From Lachnospiraceae bacterium (GTDB lineage Bacteria > Bacillota > Clostridia > Lachnospirales > Lachnospiraceae), in NCBI GenBank assembly GCA_017469935.1, contig JAFUFL010000048.1:1-35607 (forward strand): a stretch of 35,607 nucleotides of DNA, in the 5' to 3' direction. Positions 1 through 7,662 of the stretch are shown here, in pieces. Every line of letters starts with the position of its first letter. Position 1 is the stretch's first letter. Position numbers and translations under genes: made by a program. The notes under the pieces were generated by a model. That model had not been told where the DNA came from and ran no database searches. It saw nothing but the letters and a program-made list of their open reading frames with translations.

Positions 1-22
1 CCTTGTATTGCGCGTCCAATGA

Positions 23-169
23 GACAACACGAATGACTTCATCTATCCCACCGAGGATTCCCGGCAGAAGTATTTCATCTTGGGGATCCTCGGTCGAGAA
101 TTAAGAACTGATGACAGCAACTTGATCAACTTAGTGACACCGAAAGAGATTGAGGTAGCGTCATCTTAG
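23..169 (+). pseudogene. Possible 3' end of an unrecognised gene
   Basis: An open frame without a start codon runs from just after an in-frame TGA (20-22) to a TAG at 167-169, about 48 codons. The peptide has a plausible protein composition (it contains YPTEDSRQKYFILG and ends TPKEIEVASS) and no stop until 167. Immediately upstream another frame is open (codons reading LYCASNE), so a frameshift or a gene broken near position 20 is possible. I do not recognise the family. It may simply be a chance open frame at the window edge; confidence is low. Confidence 0.22.
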
Positions 170-188
170 GGAATCGGCAACAGTATTT

Positions 189-209
189 CTTGTACTATGA
201 TAGCACAAG
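189..209 (+). terminator. Weak stem-loop after the left-edge remnant
   Basis: CTTGT-a-CTAT-g-ATAG-c-ACAAG forms a 9-bp stem with one mismatch, 20 bases after the stop at 167-169. It is followed by a mixed T/C tract rather than a clean T run, so it is at best a weak rho-independent terminator for the rightward remnant. Confidence 0.3.
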
Positions 210-326
210 ATTTCCCCCTTAGCGGATTTTTCTATTCTTAAAATTTGCTAAATTTTACCCCCAAATTTCCCTGTTTTTCTATTCCGTTTTTGATTGACAA
301 AGCACAAGGTATGGTGTCCGCCGCTC

Positions 327-519
327 GGCCCCGCCAAAATATTGCCTTTTCGGCCTGTTTTGACCGGCCGGGCGGATAAATCCGACAATTCCTCAGGATT
401 TCCGACGCTTTTCCGTCGCCACCCCTTTCACCTGACCTCTGGGGTGTGTTGTTCGTTCTGCCTGTGTGCTCACGCGACCTCTGGGGTAGTTTGTCGTAGG
501 GCCCTGTCAAAATATCGCC
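327..519. repeat. Noncoding stretch with short direct repeats
   Basis: From about 170 to 565 I see no gene; the open frames there lack ribosome binding sites and recognisable protein content. Two direct-repeat pairs are visible. A 20-mer GGCCCYGYCAAAATATYGCC occurs at 327-346 and 500-519 with three differences. GACCTCTGGGGT occurs at 434-445 and 476-487. The extended motif at 477-493 (acctctggggtagtttg) recurs with one change at 30475-30491. The function of these repeats is unknown; they could be remnants of an insertion. Confidence 0.45.
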
Positions 520-565
520 GGGTGGGAGCACCTACGAACAGGTTGCTTTCTCCTTTTCGCAGGGA

Positions 566-614
566 TAAAAAAAGATGTGAAGTCCGGAATCAACAATTCC
601 TGACTTCACATCTT
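566..614 (-). terminator. Rho-independent terminator of ychF
   Basis: AAGATGTGAAGTC (572-584) pairs perfectly with GACTTCACATCTT (602-614), and GGAAT/ATTCC extends the stem inside after one mismatch, with a 5-nt loop. Reading leftward, the stem is followed by a run of T (complement of 566-573). It lies 50 bp after the ychF stop and fits a canonical intrinsic terminator. Confidence 0.88.
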
Positions 615-634
615 CTGATCTTTTCTACTAATTC

Positions 635-656
635 TTCAAAGCCTGCAGCGCAGGCC
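635..656. repeat. Short copy of structured intergenic repeat (hairpin I only)
   Basis: TTCAAAGCCTGCAGCGCAGGCC aligns with the first hairpin of the repeats at 17438, 20117 and 30321. The stem GCCTGC/GCAGGC is intact. Relative to the 17438 copy (GCTTGC/GCAAGC) it carries a compensatory T-A to C-G change. The second half of the repeat is absent here. It lies between the ychF stop and its terminator. Confidence 0.55.
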
Positions 657-663
657 ACCTCAC

Positions 664-1761
664 TTATACATTGAACCTGAACAGAATCACATCCCCATCC
701 TTGACAACATAATCCTTGCCCTCAATTCCCACAAGTCCTTTCTCGCGAGCCGCGGACAGAGATCCGAGCTCCAGAAGCACCTTGTAGTTCACAACCTCTG
801 CCTTAATAAATCCGCGTTCGAAATCACTGTGGATCTTTCCGGCCGCCTGAGGGGCCTTTGTTCCGATCTTAATGGTCCAGGCTCTGGTCTCATCCTCTCC
901 CGCTGTCAGGAAGCTCATGAGTCCCAGTGTACGGTAGCTGGCGCTGATCAGCTTATTCAAGCCGGCTTCTGTCACGCCCAGGTCCTCCAGGAACATGGCG
1001 CGTTCATCATCATCGAGCTCGGCGATCTCCGCCTCAATACTAGCGCAGATCACAAACACTTCACTTCCTGTCTGCGCCGCATATTCGCGAACCTTCTGCA
1101 CACCCGGATTATTTGCGCCGTCATCGGCAAGATCATCTTCCGATACGTTTGCAGCATAGATCACCGGCTTATCGGTCAGAAGATTGTAGGTCTGCATCCA
1201 CTTCTCTTCGTCCTCCGTCAGGTCCTCAAGTAGAGAGGCAGGCCCCCCGCTCTCAAGATGCTCCTTCAGGCGCTTGAGGAATGCCATCTCCTTTCCGGCT
1301 TCCTTGTCCATCTTGGCTGTACGAGCCACTTTAGAAATGCGGCGTTCCAGAACTTCCAGATCTGCGAAGATCAGTTCCAGATTGATTGTCTCGATGTCGC
1401 GCATGGGATCCACACTGCCATCTACATGAATCACATTGCCGTCCTCGAAGCAACGCACTACATGAACGATCGCGTCTACTTCACGAATATTAGCGAGGAA
1501 CTGGTTCCCCAGGCCTTCACCTTTAGAAGCACCCTTGACCAGACCAGCGATATCAACGAACTCAATGACAGCCGGTGTGACTTTCTTGGAATGATACATT
1601 TCACCCAGAAGGCGAATTCTCTCATCCGGGACAGGTACAATGCCGACGTTAGGGTCGATCGTACAGAACGGATAGTTGGCAGATTCTGCTCCTGCCTTTG
1701 TCAGCGCATTAAAAAGTGTGCTCTTTCCCACATTGGGAAGACCTACGATGCCTAATTTCAT
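664..1761 (-). CDS. ychF: Redox-regulated ATPase/GTPase YchF (Ola1 family)
   Basis: 365 aa, the normal full length for YchF, a conserved Obg-related P-loop NTPase that binds ribosomes and prefers ATP in characterised homologues. The sequence shows the Walker A/G1 motif GLPNVGKST (residues 7-15), the G3 motif DIAGL, the degenerate G4 region AANVSEDD typical of this family, a central coiled-coil stretch rich in Lys/Glu, and a C-terminal TGS domain ending FRFNV. The start ATG at 1761 has AAGGAG 8-10 bases upstream. It is a single-gene unit, with a near-consensus promoter (1870-1898) and an intrinsic terminator (566-614). Nothing unusual is seen; identification is secure. Confidence 0.97.
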   Translation of the reverse strand: MKLGIVGLPNVGKSTLFNALTKAGAESANYPFCTIDPNVGIVPVPDERIRLLGEMYHSKKVTPAVIEFVDIAGLVKGASKGEGLGNQFLANIREVDAIVHVVRCFEDGNVIHVDGSVDPMRDIETINLELIFADLEVLERRISKVARTAKMDKEAGKEMAFLKRLKEHLESGGPASLLEDLTEDEEKWMQTYNLLTDKPVIYAANVSEDDLADDGANNPGVQKVREYAAQTGSEVFVICASIEAEIAELDDDERAMFLEDLGVTEAGLNKLISASYRTLGLMSFLTAGEDETRAWTIKIGTKAPQAAGKIHSDFERGFIKAEVVNYKVLLELGSLSAAREKGLVGIEGKDYVVKDGDVILFRFNV

Positions 1762-1869
1762 TTTCTTTTATATCTCCTTAAAATTCCTTCTATTTAACTG
1801 TTCTTCGGCGTTACGACCTTAATACCAGATTATCCTTATCCTCAAAGAGTCTCCTGTAGAACGCTCTTT

Positions 1870-1898
1870 ATTATAGCGTACCAGTCGTCTTTTCTCAA
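1870..1898 (-). promoter_or_regulatory. Sigma-A type promoter of ychF
   Basis: Leftward: -35 TTGAGA (1898-1893), a 17-bp spacer, and a perfect -10 TATAAT (1875-1870). The predicted start of transcription near 1863 gives a leader of about 100 nt before ychF. From 1900 to 2012 nothing else is clear except a GC-rich patch followed by T6 (about 1926-1950, leftward), which could be a poor terminator for the AbiE operon. Confidence 0.75.
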
Positions 1899-2012
1899 TC
1901 TTTCCTTTTTACGCAGAGCTTTCATTGAAAAAATTGGCTGCGCCGCTTGGCATAATCACTTTGTAGCTGCTTCATTAGAGTCTCTGCCGTCGATATATTA
2001 TACGGCTTATCC

Positions 2013-2924
2013 CTATTGTTGCGATAATTGCATCCACATTAACTGTTCGCAGCTCCATTCCATTTCAAACGTAACTCGCTCTTGAATGCCCTGCGAAATC
2101 GGGCCCAAGAATACTTTTAATAGTTGTAATGTATCTGCCAACGACACCTGTACAAGCGGCTTTTTCTTTTTCACGAACGCTTTCCACCGAGATTGTCTTA
2201 CTGCATCATCTGAATAGTCTTCCTCAAATGCCGCAATATCATTCAATGCTGTATGTCTGTGCTCAAAAGTCTCCTCCACTGCCTTTTGCAGTTCTCTGCC
2301 TGAAAAATCATACGAATGAGCCAATACATAAATATCATAAAAGTCTTTAAAACGGCTGTTATCATATGCCAATGAGACAATTGCTTCAAACTTTTCAGCG
2401 ATTGATGTGGACAATGAATAGGAATACAATTCAGGACTTTCTTCGCTCAATACAGTTGGAAAAGCAATTATAGTTCGTCCCGGATAAATAACATCTCCAA
2501 ACCCGATGTCGATGGAAACAGGGATTCTGGTTCGGTCCAAAAAAGCTGTAATAGAAATATTGACACCATGATATTCCTTGAATTCCGTAATTCGAACAGC
2601 TTTCAATGTATTTAAATCATAATATAGAGGATCTTCTGCATCTAGACGAAATATCTCAGAAAACACGTATTTTAACTCATTTTCATCGTTACTAATCCTC
2701 TCTGCAAGAAAATCAATATCTGTAGTTGTTCGCTCGTAGTTTCCTCCAAATAACGCATAAAGAAATATCCCACCCTTAAGCGTAAAGTTCTCTTTATACG
2801 GAGATATCGAAATCCTGTACAGAGTTCTCTCAAGGCCATACGCAATCAGTAAGTCCTGAAAAGTCCTTCCGTCTTTCACCGCCTTGTTTTTAAGTCGTGC
2901 TTTTACAGATTCCGCATTTTTCAA
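2013..2924 (-). CDS. AbiEii/AbiGii-type nucleotidyltransferase toxin
   Basis: 303 aa. AbiEii proteins are nucleotidyltransferase-fold toxins of type IV toxin-antitoxin/abortive-infection systems; characterised relatives transfer nucleotides to tRNA acceptor ends and stop growth. The diagnostic region is LKGGIFLYALFGGNYERTTT followed by DIDF (about residues 49-72), which carries the GG and the DxD-type metal-binding pair of the fold; a second conserved acidic strand is seen in SIDIGFGD. The gene overlaps the upstream antitoxin by ATGA (2921-2924), so translation is probably coupled. GC content is visibly lower than in the flanking ychF and rsgA, in keeping with horizontal acquisition. The toxin appears intact. 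Family call is firm; the target is not known from sequence. Confidence 0.9.
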   Translation of the reverse strand: MKNAESVKARLKNKAVKDGRTFQDLLIAYGLERTLYRISISPYKENFTLKGGIFLYALFGGNYERTTTDIDFLAERISNDENELKYVFSEIFRLDAEDPLYYDLNTLKAVRITEFKEYHGVNISITAFLDRTRIPVSIDIGFGDVIYPGRTIIAFPTVLSEESPELYSYSLSTSIAEKFEAIVSLAYDNSRFKDFYDIYVLAHSYDFSGRELQKAVEETFEHRHTALNDIAAFEEDYSDDAVRQSRWKAFVKKKKPLVQVSLADTLQLLKVFLGPISQGIQERVTFEMEWSCEQLMWMQLSQQ

Positions 2925-3514
2925 ACCAGCACCTCCAGGTACGTTGACAGAATTCTTTCACATCGAAGCAATCTTGCATAGCGGTGAAGTCTCTTCAAAT
3001 CCCTATCACTTTTTTTTAGATAATTTGTGAGTATTTCTTTTGTCTCTTCAATGCCAAGTTTATTGCGATAAAACAGAATATCGATCACAGTCTTTTCAAC
3101 ATCATAAATACGGAAAGAATTATTCCCGCTCTCTATTGTCACTACTCCTGTTTCAAGACGTGTCTTGGAGAAGTAAAGAACATTCAGCTGCGGCCAGTCC
3201 GGCATTGTCGATATCTTTGAATCACGGTCAATTGCTACGTCTATACTGTCCGGCCAGTAAGTCGTCAGTTCATAATAGCGCGCCGCACTCAGAAGACATA
3301 TCACGCCTTTGGGTGCATATGCCTTTACATAATAGAAATCCGATTCGTCGCCGTTATAAAGCAGGTTCTCATAACTGCTGTTATTCAGTTTCCTTAGCTT
3401 TCCCTCATCGACAAGTTTTCCTATTCGATAGTACGATAGTCCCAGGCTTTTCAGTTCCTGAAGGGAATATATAATCTGCCTGTTCGATATGTCTTTCTGC
3501 TCCTGCATAATCAT
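2921..3514 (-). CDS. AbiEi-type antitoxin (winged-helix transcriptional repressor)
   Basis: About 197 aa. It resembles AbiEi antitoxins: an N-terminal winged-helix segment (ISNRQIIYSLQELKSLGLSY, then GKLVDEGKLRKL) and the AbiEi-like C-terminal half with the typical phrase GVICLLSAARYYELTTYWP and VEKTVIDILFYR. A GTG at 3520 is also in frame, but GGAGG lies only 2 nt before it. The ATG at 3514 is 8 nt from GGAGG, so I prefer 3514. It is the first gene of the pair and overlaps the toxin start by 4 bases. In this family the protein neutralises the toxin indirectly and represses its own operon; the inverted repeat at 3568-3595 is a candidate operator. Confidence 0.85.
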   Translation of the reverse strand: MIMQEQKDISNRQIIYSLQELKSLGLSYYRIGKLVDEGKLRKLNNSSYENLLYNGDESDFYYVKAYAPKGVICLLSAARYYELTTYWPDSIDVAIDRDSKISTMPDWPQLNVLYFSKTRLETGVVTIESGNNSFRIYDVEKTVIDILFYRNKLGIEETKEILTNYLKKSDRDLKRLHRYARLLRCERILSTYLEVLV

Positions 3515-3567
3515 TTTCACTTCCTCCCAAGAAAATCTTAAAACAACCCGGTTAAAATTTCAATATT

Positions 3568-3595
3568 ATTCCGCGCTTAATATTATATGCGGAAT
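3568..3595 (-). promoter_or_regulatory. AbiE operon -10 region inside an inverted repeat (candidate operator)
   Basis: Leftward -10 TATAAT (3587-3582) lies in the loop of a perfect 7-bp inverted repeat ATTCCGC (3568-3574) / GCGGAAT (3589-3595). No good -35 is seen at the standard distance. The position over the -10 is where an autorepressing AbiEi would be expected to bind. The promoter call is moderate; the operator call is inference. Confidence 0.5.
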
Positions 3596-3612
3596 TTTAT
3601 CAAACGCCATGT

Positions 3613-3658
3613 AATAAAAAGTCGCACAACTCTCCCAAATCGAAGAGCCGTGCGGCTT
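3613..3658 (-). terminator. Rho-independent terminator at the end of the recJ-rsgA operon
   Basis: Reading leftward after the rsgA stop (3675), AAGCCGCAC..CTCT pairs with AGAG..GTGCGACTT (arms 644-658 and 619-633, with a G-T wobble and a 2-nt internal loop), followed by a T-rich tract (complement of 3613-3620). It separates the operon from the AbiE promoter. Confidence 0.8.
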
Positions 3659-3674
3659 AAAACCCATGATTAAA

Positions 3675-4592
3675 TTATGTTTTACTCCTCATTCCACTCT
3701 TCTTGGAAGAATAGTCCGGTTTCCTGTTCTTAAGCTCCTCAAAGAGTTCACTGTAATTCTTATAGCGGATCCGGCTGATCTTTCCCTCTTCCAGCGCCGC
3801 CCGCACGGCGCAGCCGGGCTCCCGCAGATGGACACAGCCGTCAAATCGGCATTTTCCCTCATACTCGTCAAATTCCGAATAGTAATGGCGAAGATCCTGC
3901 GCCTCCATATTCATCAGGTAAAGGGACGTAAATCCGGGGGTGTCCACCAGATAGGTGTCTTCTTCACCTGCCAGCAGCTCCACGTGCCTTGTGGTGTTCT
4001 TGCCGCGGCTGATCTTGCGGCTCAGCTCCCCGGTCTCCATCCGGGCTCCCGGACAGATCGTGTTGATCAGCGTCGATTTGCCGACGCCGCTGGGTCCCGT
4101 CAGAACGGTTGTCTTCCCCCTTAGGATCTCGCGAAGGCCGCCCAGTGTCTCCGGTGAGAGCACGCTCACAAAGAGCACTTTGCAGCCGCAGGATTCATAC
4201 GTCTCCCTCAGCTCCCTGATCTCCTCTTCCGTAGCCAGATCCTGTTTGTTAAAACATAGAACGGCCGGAAGCTCTTTCTGGTGCATGGTAATCAGAAACC
4301 TGTCCAGCATATTGTAACTGGGCGCCGGGTGTGTGATCGCAAAGATCAGGAGCGCCTGATCCACATTTGCCACATTCGGCCTTACCAGCTCATTTCTGCG
4401 CGGATAGAGACGAACGACATTTCCCTCCATGGGAACACTCACGGTGTCTGTGACTTCGATCTCCACGTCATCTCCGACGAGGGGTTTGACGCCGAGCGCG
4501 CGGAACACGCCCCTGGCCCGGCACCTGTAAATATCTTCTCCCGTGTGGACTTCGTAAAAGCCGGCAATACTTTTAATGATCTTGCCTCTCAT
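3675..4592 (-). CDS. rsgA: Ribosome small-subunit biogenesis GTPase RsgA
   Basis: 305 aa, full length. RsgA is a circularly permuted GTPase that checks late 30S maturation. The permuted motif order is visible: G4 NKQD (115-118), then G1 GPSGVGKS (166-173), then G3 DTPG (217-220), preceded by an N-terminal OB-fold and followed by the zinc site C248, C253, H255, C261. It starts 13 bp after the prkC stop and is the last gene of the long operon; the intrinsic terminator lies 17 bp beyond its stop. In many Firmicutes rpe and a thiamin pyrophosphokinase follow rsgA; they are missing here and the AbiE pair occupies the next position. That suggests the operon end has been reshaped. Confidence 0.97.
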   Translation of the reverse strand: MRGKIIKSIAGFYEVHTGEDIYRCRARGVFRALGVKPLVGDDVEIEVTDTVSVPMEGNVVRLYPRRNELVRPNVANVDQALLIFAITHPAPSYNMLDRFLITMHQKELPAVLCFNKQDLATEEEIRELRETYESCGCKVLFVSVLSPETLGGLREILRGKTTVLTGPSGVGKSTLINTICPGARMETGELSRKISRGKNTTRHVELLAGEEDTYLVDTPGFTSLYLMNMEAQDLRHYYSEFDEYEGKCRFDGCVHLREPGCAVRAALEEGKISRIRYKNYSELFEELKNRKPDYSSKKSGMRSKT

Positions 4593-4605
4593 AGCTGTCT
4601 CTTTT

Positions 4606-6855
4606 TCAATCCTCCGGCGTAAAGGTAAGTTCTCTTGTGATCGTCCTGTCCTCGGTCCGTTCGACCGTCCGGGTCACGGTCTTCGTTCCGGTTTCCTCAC
4701 CCGTGTTCGCGGTCTCCGTAGCGCCGTCCGCAGAACCTTCCGTCGCCGCACTGTCTGTGCTGCCGGTATCAGCATCTGCCGGCACTTCCGGCTCGACCGT
4801 ATCGTCTTCCACTTCTTCCTCGATCGTCTCGACGATCGTGACCTGATATTCCATGGTCAGAGTTCCGTATTCGGAAGTGATGCCCGTACATCCCATTCTG
4901 TAAGGGAAAGCGGATGTCGTCGTATCCAGAAGCTTTTGTCCGTCTTCCGTTATGATCGTGATGTGCACCGAAGTGCCCGCTTTATAATCGGGATCTTCGC
5001 CGCTTGTAGGCGCCGAAATGTCCGCCGAATAGCTGTAAGTCTGCTGCCCTGCGATGTCAAAATTGACCGCCGTCCCTTCATCGATCATCGCTCCGGCTTC
5101 AACATCCTGCGAGATGACCAGGCCGCGGTTGTCCGGATCGGAATCCGTGATCGTCCTGACATTGCCGGTCTTAAGGCCGAAGGCGCCCAGTGTATTGCGT
5201 GCTTCCTGCTCTGTCATGCCAAGGAGATTGGGCATCTCTACTTTGCCGGACATGTCGGGGCCCGTGCTCACTTCGATGGTCACATAAGTGCCGCCTTCCG
5301 CCTGCACATCCCCTTCGGGGTCCTGGCTGATGACCAGGCCGCTCTCTACTTCTTCGCTGGCGGCCTCTGTGATATTCACATTAAATCCTGCCTCTGTCAA
5401 AAGATCGACAGCCTCATCCTTAGGAAGCCCCACAACGGACGGAATCTTATTGCCGCTGTTGCCGCAGACCGTGAGGACCACCGTACTGCCTACCGCGATC
5501 TGTGTTCCCTCTTCCACGCTGCTGCGCATGACAACGCCCACCGTGTACTTGTCGGATTCCTCGTAAGTGAGTTCCGGGATCAGTCCCTGCTTGACGAGCG
5601 CAGTCCTGGCCGCCGAGGCATCCAGGCCCACTACATTGGGCATTACCACCATCTCTTCGCTCTTTGCGACGGTAGTGTCTTTATTGCTGCTGCCCGGCAG
5701 AATCCCGGTTCTGCTCCCGACGATCAGAAAGACGATCACGCAGATAATGGCAATGGCGAGTACCGCCAGGATCGACGCGATCCTGTCCATGGAGTGCTCC
5801 CGCTCCTCCTCATCGTCATCCTCTATGCCGTCATCATCGAAGTCCTCTTCTTCCGTTATGCGCTTGGCGACCTTGCGCGTCTTTCGGGTAAGATCTTCTT
5901 TTTCGTCCCTTACCGCTTCTGCGGCTGCTTCCTGCTTTTTCTTTGCGCCCTGCTTGATCTGCTTCTTCTCTTCATCCGTCAGCATACGGGTATTCCCCAT
6001 ATCATTGGGATCATAGCGCTTTACAAAATCGCCGTCGGGATCACTTATCGATTTTTTGAGATCAGATGCGAGCTCCTGCATGTTCTGATAGCGTCTGTCC
6101 GGGCTCTTCTCACAACATTTGAGGACGATCTGGTCCACACTGTAAGGAATATCGGAATTGAGCTTTCTCGGAGAAGGCATGGGCTCCTGAATGTGGCGAA
6201 TCGCGATGGCCACTGTAGTCTCGCCGTCAAAGGGCACTTCCCCCGTCAGCATCTCGTATAGTGTCACACCCAGAGAATAGACGTCGCTCTTTTCATCACT
6301 GAAACCGCCTCTCGCCTGTTCGGGAGAGGTGTAATGGACGGATCCCATAACATTGGAGGTGATCGTATCACTCGTGGCCGCCTTCGCAATGCCAAAATCA
6401 GTGACCTTCACCTTTCCGTCTCTGGAGATGATGATATTCTGCGGTTTAATATCCCTGTGTATGATGTGATTTCTGTGCGCGGCTTCAAGTCCCATGGAGA
6501 CCTGCAGCGCGATGGTGACGGCCTCCTTATAGCCGAGGCGCCCTCTCTTGGAAATGTAGTTCTTGAGAGTGATTCCGTCCACAAGTTCCATTACTATGTA
6601 ATAGATTCCCTTTTCTTCGCCGACGTCATACACGTTGACGATATTGGGGTGCATCAGGCCTGCCGCGGCCTGCGCTTCCACGCGGAATTTCGAGACGAAG
6701 TTGGCGTTCTCCGAAAATTCCTGCTTAAGAACCTTGACAGCTACAAAGCGGTTCAAGGTGTGATCTTTTGACTTATATACATCCGCCATGCCGCCTGTGC
6801 CGACCTTTTCAAGGATCTCATAGCGGTCTGCAATCAACATACCGATCTTAATCAT
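4606..6855 (-). CDS. prkC: PASTA-domain Ser/Thr protein kinase (PrkC/Stk1)
   Basis: 749 aa. A membrane-spanning Hanks-type kinase that senses cell-wall fragments and phosphorylates cell-division and wall-synthesis proteins. The cytoplasmic kinase domain (about 10-270) has the glycine loop VGTGGMADVY, the ATP lysine K41, HRD (133-135) and DFG (153-155). A charged juxtamembrane region with a very acidic patch (335-352) leads to one transmembrane helix (about 359-380). Three extracellular PASTA repeats follow (about 402-464, 469-532, 538-603). After these comes a non-PASTA segment of about 100 residues and a Thr/Glu/Ala-rich tail (about 685-749), longer than in PrkC of Bacillus. It sits 50 bp after prpC in the usual phosphatase-kinase order, with GGAGG before the ATG. 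Confidence 0.97.
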   Translation of the reverse strand: MIKIGMLIADRYEILEKVGTGGMADVYKSKDHTLNRFVAVKVLKQEFSENANFVSKFRVEAQAAAGLMHPNIVNVYDVGEEKGIYYIVMELVDGITLKNYISKRGRLGYKEAVTIALQVSMGLEAAHRNHIIHRDIKPQNIIISRDGKVKVTDFGIAKAATSDTITSNVMGSVHYTSPEQARGGFSDEKSDVYSLGVTLYEMLTGEVPFDGETTVAIAIRHIQEPMPSPRKLNSDIPYSVDQIVLKCCEKSPDRRYQNMQELASDLKKSISDPDGDFVKRYDPNDMGNTRMLTDEEKKQIKQGAKKKQEAAAEAVRDEKEDLTRKTRKVAKRITEEEDFDDDGIEDDDEEEREHSMDRIASILAVLAIAIICVIVFLIVGSRTGILPGSSNKDTTVAKSEEMVVMPNVVGLDASAARTALVKQGLIPELTYEESDKYTVGVVMRSSVEEGTQIAVGSTVVLTVCGNSGNKIPSVVGLPKDEAVDLLTEAGFNVNITEAASEEVESGLVISQDPEGDVQAEGGTYVTIEVSTGPDMSGKVEMPNLLGMTEQEARNTLGAFGLKTGNVRTITDSDPDNRGLVISQDVEAGAMIDEGTAVNFDIAGQQTYSYSADISAPTSGEDPDYKAGTSVHITIITEDGQKLLDTTTSAFPYRMGCTGITSEYGTLTMEYQVTIVETIEEEVEDDTVEPEVPADADTGSTDSAATEGSADGATETANTGEETGTKTVTRTVERTEDRTITRELTFTPED

Positions 6856-6905
6856 ATTGTTCCTCCACTTACCCGGAAAACTACCCTTTCAGACAGCACG
6901 GACTC

Positions 6906-7661
6906 TCAGTGAGCCGTTCCCGTACCGTCCGTATCCCGGGAAGTGTCAATCAGTATTACTGAGATATTGTCCTTTCCCCCTGCTTCATTGGCGCGCGCGA
7001 CGAGCGCTTTCGCCTTCTCTTCAAGAGATCCGCTCTGCGCCAGCACGTTCTCGATCTCGTCGTCCTCGATCATGGTAGTGAGGCCGTCCGAGCACATGAG
7101 GATCAGTCCGCATTCGGACAGAGGAAGCCTGAAGAAATCGACCTGCACGCCCTCCTCGGCGCCGATCGCTCTTGTGATCACATTCCTTTCCGGATGGATC
7201 CTTGCATATTTTCTGTCGAGTGTCCCGGCGCGCACCATCTCCTCCACCAGGGAATGATCCACGGTGATCTGCCTGAACCCGTCCTTATAATTGTAGAGAC
7301 GGCTGTCCCCCACATTGGCGATGAGAAGCGCGTCCCCGCAGATGGTGCAGCCCACAAGCGTGGTCCCCATCCCATAATATTCCCTGTGTCTGGCCGCCAT
7401 CTGGATGATCCCGCTGTTGGCCATCTCGAATGCTTCTCTGAGAAGATCCTCGGGCTCAGCGCCGACGGTCGACACCACCTGATTCACCACGGTTTCCACT
7501 GTGAGCTTCGATGCAAGATCTCCCGCCCTGTGGCCTCCCATGCCATCCGCCACCAGATAAAGGCACGACAAAGAGCCCAGCGGTATATCGCTGGCAAAAA
7601 TATAGTCCTGATTCATCTCTCTTCTGAGACCAATATCAGTTATGGAAAACGACTGCGGCAT
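6906..7661 (-). CDS. prpC: PP2C-type Ser/Thr protein phosphatase (PrpC/Stp)
   Basis: 251 aa from the ATG at 7661. A cytoplasmic metal-dependent phosphatase that reverses PrkC phosphorylation. PP2C motifs appear in order: GLRREMNQD with the first metal Asp, VADGMGGH (D39-G40 metal site), GTTL, NVGDSR, the HPERNVITRAIG stretch, CSDGL and a C-terminal KDNISVILI. A longer in-frame start at 7721 would overlap rlmN by 59 bases. The 7661 start is preferred because AGGAG lies 9 nt upstream, and it begins one base after the rlmN stop, indicating coupled translation. Its partner prkC follows 50 bp downstream. Confidence 0.96.
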   Translation of the reverse strand: MPQSFSITDIGLRREMNQDYIFASDIPLGSLSCLYLVADGMGGHRAGDLASKLTVETVVNQVVSTVGAEPEDLLREAFEMANSGIIQMAARHREYYGMGTTLVGCTICGDALLIANVGDSRLYNYKDGFRQITVDHSLVEEMVRAGTLDRKYARIHPERNVITRAIGAEEGVQVDFFRLPLSECGLILMCSDGLTTMIEDDEIENVLAQSGSLEEKAKALVARANEAGGKDNISVILIDTSRDTDGTGTAH

Positions 7662-7662
7662 A

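Noticed and set aside
238-674. Opposing open frames of 97 and 126 codons left of ychF
   Set aside because: No ribosome binding sites, no recognisable domains, composition follows the repeats and the ychF terminator; judged noncoding.
4576-6261. 561-codon open frame on the + strand opposite prkC
   Set aside because: Antisense shadow of a clear kinase gene with biased codon use; Arg/His-rich with no domain.
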